A DNA stretch of 64,000 nucleotides from Lantana camara (GCA_037501455.1 CM074858.1:88944501-89008500); one strand, 5' to 3'. Counted from the first letter of the stretch, positions 1-13,154 are shown. Program-made: numbers and translations. Notes: generated by a model from the sequence alone, not told the origin.

Positions 1-1998
1 AATTTCAAAGATTGAATCTTGAGCTTTTGAACTTAATTGTAAAACACAAAAACAAGTTGGGAACAAAAATATGAGGCTCGCGGCGTGCTAAAGAGTCGCA
101 CACCACTGCCCCGTGCCGCCACCTAACCCCCCCTGGGGCGCATACCTCCTGCACGCATGCGTGCAGGCCGACTTAGGCCTGCCGGCAACGCTGATGCCCT
201 TGCTGCTTGTGGCCCAGCCCCACCTTTCGCATCCACTTGCCGCCCAGCGGCTGCGCGTATTGCGTATGCGACATTGTGTGCACGTTCTAGCGCGTGGCTG
301 ACGGGCTGGCGGAAGGGCGTGTCCGGGCCCTTGGCGGTCACATTCGCGTTTTGCTAGATCCGATCTCGTTTTAATTTTCTAAAATCAGTTTTATTAAATT
401 AAATTTATTTTTGAAACAATAAATTAAAATTGGGATTTTATGAAATCGAAACGGATTTAATTTTTGGGAAAATTGCACATGTTATTTCTAGAATAATTGA
501 AAGATAAAATTATTAATTTTGATAATTAATTTGAATTTTATTGATTTAATTTTTCTTGGATTATTAGAAAGAATTCATGAGCAAGAATTGCATCTAAGTC
601 GTGTTTTTAAGTTATTAGAACTTAAAAGCGAGAATTTGAAATTATTGGTAAATTTAAATTCTTGCAACTTTAGGATATTAGGTGATCATGGGTTAGTCTT
701 GTGATGTTTTACATTCTGCACATGGATGGTTTAAATTTGGGGTTGGAACCTTATAGTTGCGTTATTTCAATTAGGGTTGGTGCCCCACTTTTGTGCGTAC
801 TGTTATGTGTTTAGAATGTGGCTTTTCTTATTACTTTTTCTGGGCTGGGGTATGCCCCGTGTATTTGTCTAAGGCCAATATGAAGATTGAGCCTTATTAC
901 CTTATGTCTTTTTCCTTTTATTGTAATTTGAGAGTAGATTTAGGTGGTGAAGTTTTTTCTTTCATTTTGGAGACTATGCACCCTTGGAGTAAGAAGGATC
1001 CACACAATAAGTAACATGGCGGCCATAAGTGAAGACCCCCCCTCAAAATGTTAGAGAGGGTTTCTATTAATGTAATAGATAGGGCATCATTTTTTTTCCA
1101 ATCCCTTATGTGATATAAACTGTTTTATGTGGCATGTATTGTTAGAACTTGTGGTTGTGGAGTGGCTCCCACATATCACGCATAAGATAGGAAAACCCAT
1201 GATCATCTCATATTAGTATCATGCAAGGACATGTTATCTGCTACGTGCTTGTGTGAAATGCATTTAAGTTGTAATTGCATTAAGCAAGACTAAAATTTGG
1301 ATAACATATATGTTGGTGAGGTCAAACCGGACAACTCTCCAGTTAAATAAAAAATTCCCTTAAAAATATTAAGCAAATTTCGAAAATAGGTGTTTAATTT
1401 GAGGTACAAACTTTGAATTAGATTCCTAGCATTCCATCACTAGGATTTAAGTTTAATAGAGGAGCTAGTTGCTGTCCATGAGTCGTGGGGTGGCCATGTG
1501 AAACCTATTAGTTCTTAGTTTCCTGATTGATCACACTAAGTGATTAATATTTCGTGGCCAATTTTGGTGAGGGTGATGTCAGCAAGTCGTGGGTTGTTCG
1601 AACTAAGTTTTGATCATGATCTTATGATTGATGGGTCTTACTTAACGCCTAAGTAAATATGGATGTCGCACGAGTCGTGGATCCATATTGAAAGATAGGT
1701 GAGGTAAAAACATTACTGAGAATTCCACAGAGTTAGAATTGGAAATTCGTAACTACCTAAGGCTTTATTAAGGATGTCCGCGAGTCGTGGGTCCAAGATA
1801 AAGTGCTTGGGATCTCAGTACCCATTGGGAAAGCAAGTTTCCTCTAAGATCTTTAGGGAATTATAGATCTTCTGAAACCAGTGGGAGCAACATAGATTAA
1901 AGTCCTAATCTCATGTATACCGTTATTACTCATCATGCTCACTAGTTCTTTGTTTTCCATTTAGGTCGTAGATACTATGATTCTCTACATGTTTTGAA
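1..1998 (+). other. Untranslated leader of copia element A
   Basis: Corresponds to the stretch between primer binding site and gag in element B (about 45720-47760). It holds a GC-rich island at about 70-350 in otherwise AT-rich DNA, and four spaced copies of a motif close to GATGTCCGCGAGTCGTGGG between 1473 and 1794. Short open frames inside it show no recognisable protein and are not conserved with B or C, so I treat the region as non-coding. Confidence 0.8.
1473..1794 (+). repeat. Four spaced copies of a leader motif (element A)
   Basis: Copies at 1473-1490, 1575-1593, 1662-1680 and 1773-1794 share the core GAGTCGTGGG (AAGTCGTGGG in copy 2) preceded by TGTC. Spacing is about 87-111 bases. 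The same four copies in the same order occur in the leaders of B and C. Function unknown. Confidence 0.85.
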
Positions 1999-4223
1999 AT
2001 GGTAACCAAAAACCCTCTAGTATCAATCCTCGAGTCAAATAAGTTGACTAGTCACAATTATTCTGATTAGCTAAGGAATCTAAAAAATTTTCTACATTTC
2101 GAAAAGAGAACTTATGTTCTCTACGAGGCGAAGCCCGTTCCGGAAGGAGAGGCTCCGAACCGGGTTGAGCGAGACCCGATCCAGAAGTGTAAAGATCATA
2201 ATCTCCAAACCTGTTGTCTCATGCTTACTAACATATCTCCGGACATGCAATGATAGCATGAATCGATGGAACAAGCTTGGGAGGTTTACGACCACTTAGA
2301 GAAACTTTACTACCTTCATGAGCATGTTATAAGGTATAATACCTCAAAGGAATTATTTCATTTGAGAATGAGGGAAGGTTCGAGTATCTAGGAGTATGGA
2401 CTCAAGTTTCTTAGTCTCACTGAGAGACTTGCCTCCATGGACATGCCACTGAGAGAGGAGCTTTTAGTGGACTTGTTGCTAGCCTCGTTCCCACCATTAT
2501 TTAACCCTTTCATGCTAAACTTCAATGCGAATGCTAGTGTAGGTAAGCTGATTAGTCAACTCGTCACTGCTGAAAACACGATTAAGAAGGATAACAAGGT
2601 TATGATGGTCATAGCTCCATTTTCTTCTAAGCCTTCCAAAGGCAAGGGCGAGAAAGCCCAAAAGAAGAAGAAACCCCTTAGGCCCAATGGAGGCATCAAG
2701 AAGGGAAAAACCTAAAAGAAGAAACGTGATCAGAAAGAGGACGTTTACGTCCATTGTGGCAAACCGGGGCATTGGAGGAAAAACTGCCAGGAGTATAAGG
2801 ATACTCTAAACAAAGGTATGTTTCTCGTTGAAGTAAATCTTTCTATTAATTCTGACTCTTGGGTACTTGATACCGGTTGTGGATCTCATATCTACAATGA
2901 TGTACAGATGCTAAGTGAGGTTCGATAGCTCAAAGGAGGAGAATGTTTCTTTAAGATTGGAGATGGCTCAAGTGTTGAGGCTCTTGCTTTAGACACAATT
3001 AGACTAGATTTAGGTGTTTTCATTTTAGTTTTGAACGAAGTCCTTTATGTACCAAACATTATTCGTAATATAATTTCAATTCCAATACTTGATTGTGAAG
3101 GCTATGAAACCTATATTAAGAATGGTAACTTTTTCGTTAAGAAGAATGGTTCTTCCATAATACTTGGTACATTACATAATGGATTTTGTCTAACACAAAA
3201 CATCAATGTTCTGAATATACAACGAGAAATAAAACGTAAGAGGGATGATGAAGTCTCAACGACTGTATGACACGCTAGATTAGGACATATTTCCAAGAAT
3301 AGAATTAGCAAGTTGACCAACTTAGGTTTATTCTATGAAAATGAACTTAAACAGTTAACATCTTGTGAATCCTGTCTTAAAGGAAAAATACCCAAAACTC
3401 CATTCAGTGGGAGTGTGGAACGCGCCACTAATGTTTTGGATTTGATATATACCGATGTTTACAGACCGCTTAGTGTAAGCACTTGAAGTAATCATCAGTA
3501 TTTCATAACCTTCACTGACGACTTTAGTCGTGATGGTTATGTATATTTAATGAAGTATCAGTCTTAGGCTTATAAGAAATTCTTGGAATTTCAAAAGGAT
3601 GTTGAAAACCAAACTGGTCAAAAGATCAAGACACTTCGATCTGATCGAGGTGGCGAGTATCTAAGTGATGAATTCCTTAGTCAAGATAATGGGGTTATCT
3701 CTTAGTGGACTCCTTCGCGAACTCCTCAGTTAAATGGAGTTTTTTAGAGAAGGAATCGAACCTTGCTCGATATGGTTTGATCCATGATGAATTTTACTGA
3801 CTTACCTTTTTCATTATAGGGTTATGCCTTATAAAGTGCAGCCAAGATTCTGAATCTTGTTCCTTCCAAGTCGGTCCCCAAAACGCCCTATGAAATGTAG
3901 CACGGTAAAATCCCTGACTATTCTTACTTAAGAATTTGGGATTGTCCTGCTTATGTGACGAGGACAGTTGGAGATAAGTTAGAATGCCATTCTATCTTTT
4001 ACTACTTTGTAGGTTATCCTAAGGAATCCATAGGATACTACTTCTATGATCCTCTTGAACAAAAGGTGTATGTTTCAAGAAATATAACTTTTCTCGAGGA
4101 ACCGTTCCTTAAATAGAAGAAAGGTAAAATCTTAGAACTCGAAGAAATTCGAGAAGACCCCATGCCAAATTCATAAGAAATGATCCAATCTGATACTCCA
4201 AAGCCAAGCACGAACCTCGATAC
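1999..4223 (+). pseudogene. Copia A gag-protease-integrase pseudogene
   Basis: The ATG at 1999 opens a Gag N-terminus close to that of element B (first residues MVTKNPLV against MATKNPLV), but codon 24, a Trp in B, is a TAG stop. The Gag zinc knuckle at about 2743-2790 has its first Cys changed to Tyr, leaving three of four CCHC ligands. The retroviral-type aspartic protease motif D-T-G is still visible at about 2865-2880. Integrase follows from about 3270: a His-rich zinc-binding start, then the catalytic core with an F-x-D-D-F-S-R segment and an S-D-R-G-G-E-Y segment (about 3430-3700), with several stops. The integrase C-terminal region ends where a solo LTR is inserted at 4224. In an intact copy these products form the particle, process the polyprotein and integrate the cDNA. 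Here none can be made. Confidence 0.9.
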
Positions 4224-5366
4224 TATTAAGAATAGTGCCCTAGAAAGCCGATTGTATATCCGCTTTGTACTTTTCCTTATTGTGATCACAGACAATCTTT
4301 GAATAATATAACGAACTGAGGCAACACTTCTTTATATGCTCTTGTTTGGTATGCGTTTACTTTAGCTGTGCATGTATGAGAACTCCCCTAATCCTCATGA
4401 CTTCAGGACTCTACCATTTAGGTGAAATGGTTTATGAAACGAGCCCTATATCACATAAGTCATGATTAGTAAAATACTCTAAGCCGATGAGTCCTACAGA
4501 CAGTGGGAGTGTCAACCTGACTCCTCTAAGGCTTGCTTGTGGGATCACGCCCTTAAGAAGGACCACCTTGTTTCATGGAGGTGCAAAGTGTATAGTTGAT
4601 ACATGAGGGTGCTTACTTCAATAAGTAAGTTCACTGAGGTGCCCCGTGTGAGAAGATTCCTAAATGGGAAAGGAAGTTTCTATTTCAGGAAATAGAAACT
4701 TCCAGATTAGGAAATATCTCACGAGTCATTGATGTGATTAATTGATCCTTAGACTTGAGGTTCCATGTCACTTTATGAGTTAACTCTGTAGTCTTAGGTA
4801 TAAGCTTTAAAGGGTGTCACCTTAGACAGCTGATTTAAGGCTTATGCTGGGGCTGCACAAGTGACTCATGAAAGTGAATGAGAATGAGAATGAAGAAAGG
4901 ACCTACACTTACATTTGCAAGGTGATCTCTTATTATGTAAGTTATTCATATGCCATATGGAGTCCTTGGCCAAGGCAGTAGATCAAGACATCAAGAAAAG
5001 GGTTTCTTGGATTGAGATGAAATGGATATGAAATGCACTTAGCTTTAAGACCGGATTATTAGGGTTCTGATTATTCCCTTACCCTAGATCTTGGTTGAGA
5101 GATAGTAAGTAGGAGGATTGTATCTCACATGAATCAATGACTTAAAGGTTCTGTCGAATCGAGACATTCTAATTCAGCTAGGGGTTAAACACCTGTTGCT
5201 AGACTATGGTCGTTTAATCTGTGGACTGATTAATTAATTAGTGAATTAATTAATTAGGGTCACTGCTAATTGAATTGAGAACCTAGAGGGTCACACACAA
5301 CAACTTGGTTACAAGAGTTGAGGCTTTGAAATGATTAAACGAGTTAATCGAGACGAGAGGGTTCCA

Positions 5367-5434
5367 CACGTGTGAAACCACACGTGTGGGTCACGTGAGT
5401 AGCACGTGTCCTTGGGACACGTGTCTCACACGTG
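5367..5434 (+). promoter_or_regulatory. Cluster of six CACGTG boxes in copia LTR
   Basis: Perfect CACGTG palindromes start at 5367, 5381, 5392, 5403, 5418 and 5429. CACGTG is the plant G-box, and its ACGTG core is bound by bZIP, bHLH and ABA-response factors. The cluster lies about 330 bases upstream of the likely TATA box at 5758. Regulatory use is inferred from motif and position only. Confidence 0.6.
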
Positions 5435-5757
5435 TATATATATATATTAAATAATTAATGTGTTAATTATTTAATAGACTTTGGTTTAATTTTGAATTAA
5501 AAAGAAAGTCTTATTTTGGAGAAAAATAATCTATTTAATTAATTACGAATTAATTAATTAGATAAATAAGTTATTTATTTATTAATAAATAAAGTATAAT
5601 ATTATCCAAAAGGGTTTGGATATTTTAGCTCTTAAAATTTGATTTGAATTAGAATTCAAAGTCAAAGTTCAAAATTACTTGATGATCAAGTAATAGGAGA
5701 GAGGGACCAAATCCTTAGTCCATAAGGACTAGGTTTTCGGCCACCCCTCCCCAATCA

Positions 5758-5781
5758 TATATAGGGGAGCTCGAGCTCCCC
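5758..5781 (+). promoter_or_regulatory. TATA box followed by an 18-bp palindrome
   Basis: TATATA at 5758-5763 is followed immediately by the perfect palindrome GGGGAGCTCGAGCTCCCC (5764-5781). The same pair is at 45119-45144 and 57257-57282 in element B. An AATAAA at 5845-5850 lies about 85 bases downstream and could be the LTR polyadenylation signal. By position this is the likely core promoter and R region. Confidence 0.6.
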
Positions 5782-6156
5782 TTGAGAGTGATAGAGAGAT
5801 TTCTTTTGGTTCATGTGTTGAACACCATCCTTTCTCCAAGATAAAATAAACCCTAGGTTAAGCCTACACACTAACTAGAGAACTAGCATCCTTACTTGTT
5901 AGATTGTAGTCAAGTTGGTGGACTATCTCTAGAGAGCTTCAAGTTAGAAGTTTTAAAGATTCGAGCTTTACCAAGGAGAGGGGATCAAGCCGCGAAAAGA
6001 GCGTTCTTGGGCGGCTTGAAACGCTTCAAGAAAGATTATTTTAAAGTAAGTTTCTAATCTCTACGAATTCGGATTCACGATTGCGAGTTTCGATCCTTTT
6101 TGTTGGAAAATTTTTAAATTTCCTCTGCTTTCTGATTCCTGTTTTCCAACAGATAC

Positions 6157-6551
6157 ATGTGAAAACCCTCCTCTAAGGCGTTCTGAATGCGTTGCTAGAT
6201 AGCCTGAGAAATGGTATGGTTTTCTCCATAAAATCTCTCAAGTGGATAACGATCCACTGACGTATGAGGAGTCGCTGTCAGATTCGAATTCTAAGTAGTG
6301 GATACAAGCCATGAAATCTGAAATGGACTCCATGTACTCTAACCAAGTTTGGACCTTGGTGGATCCACCTGATGGGATCAAGTCCATAGGATGTAAATGG
6401 ATCTTTAAGCAAAATCTTGGAGTAGATGGTAGTGTTACGGCTTACAAGGCAAGACTTGTTGCTAAAGGCTTCACTCAAAGACCAGGAGTGAACTTTGATG
6501 AAACCTGTTCACTGGTTGTAATGCAAAAGTCTATTTGAATCATACTTGCCA
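6157..6551 (+). pseudogene. Copia A RT, N-terminal fragment
   Basis: From about 6311 the frame encodes the copia RT start that reads W-T-L-V-D-P-P-D-G and then C-K-W-I-F-K, with A-R-L-V-A-K-G-F-T-Q and D-E-T following (about 6340-6500). It closely parallels 50119-50424 in B. A stop at about 6536 replaces an Arg found in B, and the fragment ends at the solo gypsy LTR inserted at 6552. The first part (6157-6310) is the linker between integrase and RT. Confidence 0.88.
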
Positions 6552-9500
6552 TGTGAGAACCCGCTCGTTCGCACGTACAGGTTTGTGCCACGTGTGAGTT
6601 TATTTTCCGTAATTGTATTTATTTTCACTTTTATTTGATGTGTTTATCTTTTATTTCTATTGTTTCTTATATGAATTATTTGAAAATTATGTGAAATATG
6701 TGATTTAAATGTCAAGAAATTGCCCTAAGTGAAGCTATGATGTTAATTCTTGAGAATTATGAATTTATGATCTATGAATTTAATTCCCGAGCATGCTAAT
6801 TTTGTGAATTATGTGACATATGTGATTTAAGGATGTAATTACATGAATTTAAAATATGTTGGACTTAATTGAAAACTTGGCTTTGGACTTAATTGCAACT
6901 TTTTGAAAGTTTTGGACTTGTTTGAAAAACAAGTCATTTTAGTACACTTGTGTACGTTTTAATTTATAACTTGAGCTCGAGAACTCGGATTCGAGTTTCG
7001 TCTTTGGCGTTGGACTCCTTTCGACGATTCGGACGCAATGGAAATAGTTTCATAATTTTTGATGCCGTTTCGACCCCTGACGAAGCAAATTTCAGCCACT
7101 CGTATCCTAAATGCCCCTATGACCTATCTATGAGCTATGAGACCTACTTCTCATTATTTTTTTGACTTAATTTCAACCAAAACTATCCCTCTCTCTCCCC
7201 CTCGCTGATACACGATTTGGGACAGGGGAAAATGAGAAAAGAAAAAGGAAAGAAAGGAAGAAAATAAAACCTCCATATTTTTCCATCTTTGACCTCTTAA
7301 GTTCGTTTCTTTTGCTCCATCTTCAAGATCAAGGTAAGATTTTTATTCTCCATATTCTTGTGATCATTTTCATTCATTTAATTCATGTTTTAAGTTAAGG
7401 ATTCATGCTACATGAAGAAGAAGATGAATAGTTAGGTTAAATGCATATCTTGAATTTCTTGATCATCCTTGCTCCATTTTTGATTCTAAGACTTGTTTCA
7501 TGATCATATGAACTTCTTTAATGCATCTATGTACTTGAATATTTGGTAATTGAGTTATAGTTATTTCACCATTTATGAGGCATGAATTGAAGCTGGAAAA
7601 CTTGGATTTTGGTTGGGATTTTATGCATATTAACTGCTGATCATGTCTAAGAGGTTTGGGTGTTATATTTCCCAAGTTTTTGTATGATTTTGTGGCCCGT
7701 TTCTTGCCTATATCTTCTACCCTGCTGCTGCGTTCCTTTGTTGCTGCTGCTGTGTTGAAGAACAGGGGAAAAAGGGGTGTATGCGACGCATGAAATTTGC
7801 TGCTTAGTCGCTGCTGCGTTCCTGTCTTGCTTCTGCTGCGTGAATTGTTGTTGTTGTTGCGTTATTGGAAGGAAAACAGAGTGTATGTGTGCTGCGTGAC
7901 TGCTGCAAATTTGGGAAATTGCTTCTGTACCCAGCCACCCCCGTGGCACCTTTATTACATGAAAATGCACACGCCCGTGTGTGATCAAGAATTAAATTTC
8001 GTGCCTAGGCTTGCATGCATGTTTTTTATTTTTCTTGTTTCATGATTGTTCCGTGCATGGCCTTTCATGCATCACGTAAATTGCTTCCCTTTTGATTATA
8101 CCGTGTAATGCTTTATCTTTTGTTACTTAAGTGTAAATGTTAATGCATATATATATATATATAATAACATATGTTATGTATTTAATTGTTTCCAGGCATA
8201 TGTTTTGTTGATTCTTAAATTGTAAACTTGTTATACTACTATATAATACGTCTTGTAATTAGTTATTAAATTATTTAATATGAATTTTAATGTGGTTAAT
8301 TTTGAACATTTAGATGATATGATCTCAAGAAATTTGAACTTGCATGCATGGCTTCGTGCTTCGTGCTGTTGCTTTCTAATGCCTTTTTCTTGTTTGTTTA
8401 TGACTTGTATGCTTAAAAGTCTTGTATTAATTTTTTGGATTTATTTGATACGAGTTTTACGTTTTAAGAACTTGAACGCTTTAAGTGGTACCTTCTTGTA
8501 CTTCCTTGAATTCATAGCATTCATTTGCATTTCCGTGCGTCTAAATGGTACATATTTGAGTCTAAGTCTTTAGTATTGCATTTGTTTGTCACAGGGGTGC
8601 TTTCGAGAGGAGCCGTACCCGAAGTTTAAGGGTGTTCGTGGTTGTTTTCTCGCACCACACTACACTTTTTGTTCAAAGGTGAGGTTTAGGTTCTTTTCTT
8701 TTTAGTTAAGTGACCTAAGACCCTTAAATGCTCATTTTCTAGCCCGCATGAGACTATATATTATATATATAGTTAAATATATGTGATATATGATATGTTT
8801 ATGATCTTGAAATAATGTTTTGGCTTTCGAGAGGGCGATATCTACGAGCATATATGGGCTTATGTTTTAATGGAAGTTTAATGTTTATGAAAGTTTAATG
8901 CTTATGTACGTAATGTTAATGGTTTGTAATGAGCGAGAATGATTAGTAAAGGTAATGTTGGATCCATGGAGACTACGGGTTGGGACGCCCGGTAAGGTAG
9001 CGGGCCGTCGGGTTAAGCCTAAACATGGTTTCCCTCCAAGGTATTATGCGCGACCCGAGGTGGGAAAGGCGTGGTGCTCTTGATGCCTTCGGTATGAACC
9101 CGAGGAGGAGTCGTGTGGGTTAGCTACCCCTCGAGGAATTTATAATGGCACTCGTGTGGGTTAACCGCCCCTCGAGGAATTTACTAATAGATGGTTAGGG
9201 TTGACGAAACCTTCCATCAACGGAGTCGGGGATTGAATGTGATTTGTTTTATGTAATGTAATGTGATGAGAAGTAACGGTGGATGCTCGTACTCGCCGAG
9301 CTTAATGAAATGGTTGGATTATGGAACGGGAATAAAGTCTTTATTAATGTAATGTATACGTATATGATATGTAATATTTTGGTATGCAAAACCTATTCCC
9401 GGTTCATAACCTTTATCTTATACGTGCTTTGCTCTATATGTATAGTGTGTGGGTGTGCGTTAGGCCCCTCACTCAGTCGAGATATGACTGACACCTCTCC

Positions 9501-9914
9501 TTTACCCCTTTTAGTTTGCAGGTCTTTTGAGCACGAGCTAGGCGAAGAAGTGAGTCGTTCGAGTCCCACTTTTGGGTGTAGGTCGTACTAGGTGCATCGC
9601 ATACCTTTTTGGATTTGTATTTAATGAATTGATCTTGAAATGTATTTTGTCATGTAAATATGATTTGTTATGGATATGTATATTTGGATACTTGGTGCAT
9701 ATATTTGATTTTGAATCTCATGTTGTCAGAACTCCTTGCTTTCGCCATTTGAAGTGTTTACTGTGCGCTTTGAGTAAGTTTTAGCTCTGCCTAGCCTAGC
9801 GAGTGTGTGGTCTGCCGTTCGCTTAGACTTGGGCTCGTGTATGGATTTTCCATTTCATATGCGGGTTCGGGTTTAGGTGCGGGGGATATGGTGGCCCGCG
9901 CTCCAGGTGCTACA
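6552..9914 (+). mobile_element. Solo LTR of a Tekay-like Ty3/gypsy element
   Basis: A 3,363-bp block starting TGTGAGAACCCGC and ending GGTGCTACA, flanked by a perfect TSD, TGCCA (6547-6551 and 9915-9919). The end, with a 'tagcctagcg...catttcatatgcgggt' pattern near 9795-9870, is the reverse complement of the LTR starts seen at 13999, 31779 and 50425 on the other strand, which places it in the same gypsy group. No PBS, polypurine tract or gag-pol is inside, so it is a solo LTR. It holds CTG-rich stretches (about 7720-7860), an AT run at about 8146-8163, and a short tandem duplication at about 9109-9184. Short open frames inside (for example 8280-8573) have no recognisable product. Confidence 0.9.
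9109..9184 (+). repeat. Two-copy tandem duplication inside solo LTR
   Basis: A block containing CTCGTGTGGGTTA and CCCCTCGAGGAATTTA occurs twice with a period of about 43 bases, with a few substitutions between copies. Confidence 0.7.
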
Positions 9915-10226
9915 TGCCATAGCAGCGTATTATGACTACGAGATGCGGAAAATGGATGTGAAAACTGCCTTTCTCAATTGAGACATTGATAAGTACATTT
10001 ACATGGATTAGCCCATGGGTTTCACATTCATTGGGAGTGAGCAAAAGGTTTGCAAACTCTAAAGAACAATCTATAGATTGAAACAGGCTTCTAGAAATTG
10101 GAACATTCGTTTCGATGAAGCGGTCAAAGCGTTTGGCTTCATTCAAAATACGAATGAGTCCTGCGTGTATAGAAAGGAACTGGAAACTTCAATAAAGTTC
10201 TTGGTGCTTTATGAAAATGACATCCT
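9915..10226 (+). pseudogene. Copia A RT, middle fragment
   Basis: Resumes after the TSD with the same RT text as B: Y-D-Y-E near 9930, M-D-V-K-T-A-F-L-N at about 9951-9980, then the equivalent of the S-I-Y-G-L-K-Q-A-S-R-N-W segment (10060-10100) and the strand leading to the catalytic Y-V-D-D. In this copy the catalytic box is altered (reading Y-E-N-D at about 10207-10220). A stop and substitutions near 9980-10015 and 10062 also disrupt it. It ends at the TSD (ATCCT, 10222-10226) of the next solo LTR. Confidence 0.87.
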
Positions 10227-12286
10227 TGTTGGGAATAGTGCCCTAGAAAGCCCATTCGACGTATTTTGCTTTAGGACTTTCCTTATGTTATAGACAATCT
10301 TTGAATAATATATGATTGATTATTATCATAGCAAACACTTCTTTATGTGCAATACATGTTTTGTGTGTTTCCATTATGTGCGCATATATTAGAACTCCCC
10401 TAATCCATAAGGCTCTTAGGGACTTTGTCATTAGGTGAATGACACATGAAACAAGCCCTAACTCAAGGAAGGATTAGAAACCACTCCAAGTCGATGAGTC
10501 TAACAAACAGTGGGAGTGTTGATTAGGCTTGATTGAGACTTGCTCGTGGGATTGCATCCTTAAGAAGGAGCATCCTATTTCATGGGGTGCAAAGTGCATA
10601 AGTTGATGCGTACGCAATACATGAGGGTGCTCGCTTTTAGAACAGGTACACTGAGGTGTCCCGCGTGAGAAGATTCCTAAATGGGAAAGGAAGTTTCCAC
10701 TTTAGGAAGAGGATGCTTCCAGATTAGGAAATATCTCACAGGTCAATGGCGTGAGTAAAGTAATCCTTTGACTTGAGATTCCATTGATGCTTTGTGGGCT
10801 AACTCTATAGTCTTTGGTATAAGCTTTAAAGGATGTCTCCCGAGACAACTGATTCAAGGCTTATGCTGGGGCAGCACAAGTGGCACATGGAAGTATATAA
10901 GAATCAACAAAGGACCTACACTTACTTTAATGCAAGAAGATCTCTTATTGCATAAGTCGTTCATATGCCATCCTAAACCCTCGGCCGAGGTAGTGGATCA
11001 AGACATCAAGAAAAGGGTTTCTTGGATTGAGATCAAATGGATATGAAATGAACTTAGCTTTATGATTAAGATTAGTTGGGCTCTCATTATTCCCATGTCC
11101 TAGATCTTAATCGAGAGATGGGATGGTAGGAGGATCGTACCTCACCAGTTGTCATTGACTGAAAGGTTCTTTCGAATATATATTTATTGTTCGGGTAAGG
11201 GTCACACACATGTGGCTAAACTATGGTTGTGTGATATGTGAACTAATAAAGCGTATTAGGCTTACTACTAACTGAAAATGAACCTAGGGGGTCACGCACA
11301 AATGCCAGGTTCAAAGGGTATTGAAGGAAAGATGAAAAAGTTGATCAAAACGAGACCACACGTGTAAATGTACACGTGTGGCACTTGAGAGAGATTTGGG
11401 CGTGTGGTCTAATTGAGAGATCAGACTACGTGTTAATTAATTGGAGAATTAATTATAAAGTCCAAATATAATTAATTAGAGAATTAATTATATATCCCTA
11501 ATATGATTAATTAAGAGAATTAATTATAAAGCCAAATAAAATTAATTAGAGAATTAATTTTAGCTCGTTAGAATTAATTAAGAGAATTAATTCTAAAACC
11601 ATTCATGGAATTAATTCTATGAATTTAAGTATTTAGTTATTTAGTTGTTCTAATTTGATTAGAATAATTATTATTGGGATAAGATATTTAATTATTATTA
11701 GAATACTTAAATATTCCTAATTTGATTAGGAGCTTCTCTTCTAGAAGAAATAAATATCTTATTTTAAATAAGATTACTATTACTTGAAGGAAAAGAAAAG
11801 ATAGAAGAAAAGTCAAAGTTGGAATCCGATTCTAACTAGACTAAGGGGGTTTCGAACCCTAGCCTGTATATAGGCAAGGAGGTCGAAATTTTCAGCTCAC
11901 GCGTGATAGAGAGATCATGCCCAAATGACACGATGGCTTGATGATGGGATAATTCTCTTGTTCTCTTTCTTCTCGTTTTATGTTTCTTTCTTTACACATG
12001 TTATACAGCTAGCACTCTCCCTAACATGATTTGAATCTAGGTCTGGTGCGGATTATTACTCTAGAGGAAACCTACTATGGAATCTAGTAGAAAGAATCTT
12101 TCGAGGTATGGGGTTACCATTACCGCATAAAGCGCATTTGAGGGTGGCTCAAAACGTGTCAAGAAAGCATCGATTCTTGTAAGTTCTTGAATCACTAAGA
12201 TTGGAAATAGAAATTGCAAGTCCGATCTTACTTTTTGGGAAAATTTTTAAATTCCCCTGCGTTACTGTTTCATGTTTTTCCCAATA
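10227..12286 (+). mobile_element. Solo LTR, copia subfamily of element C
   Basis: A 2,060-bp LTR starting TGTTGGGAATAGTGCCC and ending TTTTCCCAATA, flanked by a perfect TSD, ATCCT (10222-10226 and 12287-12291). It is closer to the LTRs of element C (reverse complement of 37558-41062) than to those of B, in both its start and its AT-rich repeat block. A TATATAGG box lies at 11867-11874. No internal sequence remains. Confidence 0.9.
11430..11625 (+). repeat. AATTAATT minisatellite in copia LTR
   Basis: About six imperfect units of roughly 33-38 bases, each containing AATTAATTAGAGAATTAATT or a close variant joined by short variable linkers. The same block is at 38288-38490 and 61396-61560 on the other strand in element C. 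Confidence 0.85.
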
Positions 12287-12291
12287 ATCCT

Positions 12292-13154
12292 TCTAATTGG
12301 GAATTCAAATGATGACATGAAAGTTACCAAGTCATGGTTATCGAACTAATTCAAGATGAAAGATCTTGGTGATGCGTTAAGATCTATAGAGATAGATGTA
12401 AGAGGTTAATAGGACTATCACAAACGATGTACATAGAAAAAGTACTGAAACGGTTCAGTATGGAAGATTCCAAGAAAGGGAAACTTCCAATGAGCGTGGG
12501 AACATCTCATTCAAAGAAGGTGTGTCCTAAAACTGATCTTGAGAAGAACAGAATGGCTCAAGTACCTTATATTTTGACAATAGGTAGCATAATTTATGCA
12601 AAGCTATGTACTCGACCGGATGTGGCTTATGCACTTAGTGTTACAAGTCGTTTTTAATCTGACCCTTGATAAGGGCACTGGACTGCTTTGAAAAACATCC
12701 TAAAGTACTTACGAATAACTAAGGATATGTTCTTAGTTTACGGAGGACAACAAGATCTGATCATCGGATGATACTGTGATGCAAGTTTTGCGTCGGAGTT
12801 AGATGATTTCAAGTCAATGTTAGGATACATTTTCTACCTTAACGACGGTGCAGTGAGTTGGATGAGTTCCAAGTAAACGACCACTGCAGATTCGACCACT
12901 AATGCAGAATGCTTAGCTGCAAATGATGCATCAAAGGAAGGTAATTGGGTAAAAAACTTCATTGAAGAATTGAATATTGTTCCTAGCATGAAAGACCCCA
13001 TTATTGTGTTATGTGACACCATTGGGGCGGTTGCTCAAGTAAGAAAACCAAGATCTCACCAACGGACCAAGAACATTATGAGGAAGTATCACCAAATCCG
13101 TGATATCATCAAACGAGGTGGTGTGCAAATAGAGAGGGTCGCATTAGCAGAGAT
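12292..13154 (+). pseudogene. Copia A RT end and RNase H pseudogene
   Basis: Matches element B 54770-55600. Visible pieces are the D-M-K-V-T-K segment (about 12310), the A-K-L-C-T-R-P-D-V-A-Y-A-L segment (about 12595-12635) that ends the RT, and the RNase H stretch with a C-D-A-S-F-A-S Asp (about 12775), an S-T-T-x-A-E segment (about 12893), and H-Q-R-T-K and R-K-Y-H-Q-I-R-D-I-I near 13060-13110. Several stops are present. The C-terminus, stop codon and polypurine tract found in B are absent: the sequence jumps from the RNase H end straight to the LTR start at 13155. Confidence 0.88.

Larger units (their letters stand above)
4224..6151 (+). mobile_element. Solo LTR, copia subfamily of elements A/B
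   Basis: A 1,928-bp LTR matching the 1,939-bp LTRs of element B along its length. It is flanked by a perfect TSD, GATAC, at 4219-4223 and 6152-6156, and interrupts the end of A's integrase. Its first bases are TATTAAGAATAG instead of TGTTAGGAATAG, a point change in the terminal dinucleotide; it ends TTTTCCAACA. No internal sequence remains, as expected from unequal recombination between the two LTRs of a former full element. Confidence 0.92.

Noticed and set aside
7646..7990. 113-codon minus-strand frame rich in Gln
   Set aside because: It is the CTG/TTG-rich part of a gypsy solo LTR read in reverse. Gln-rich translation of simple repeats is expected.
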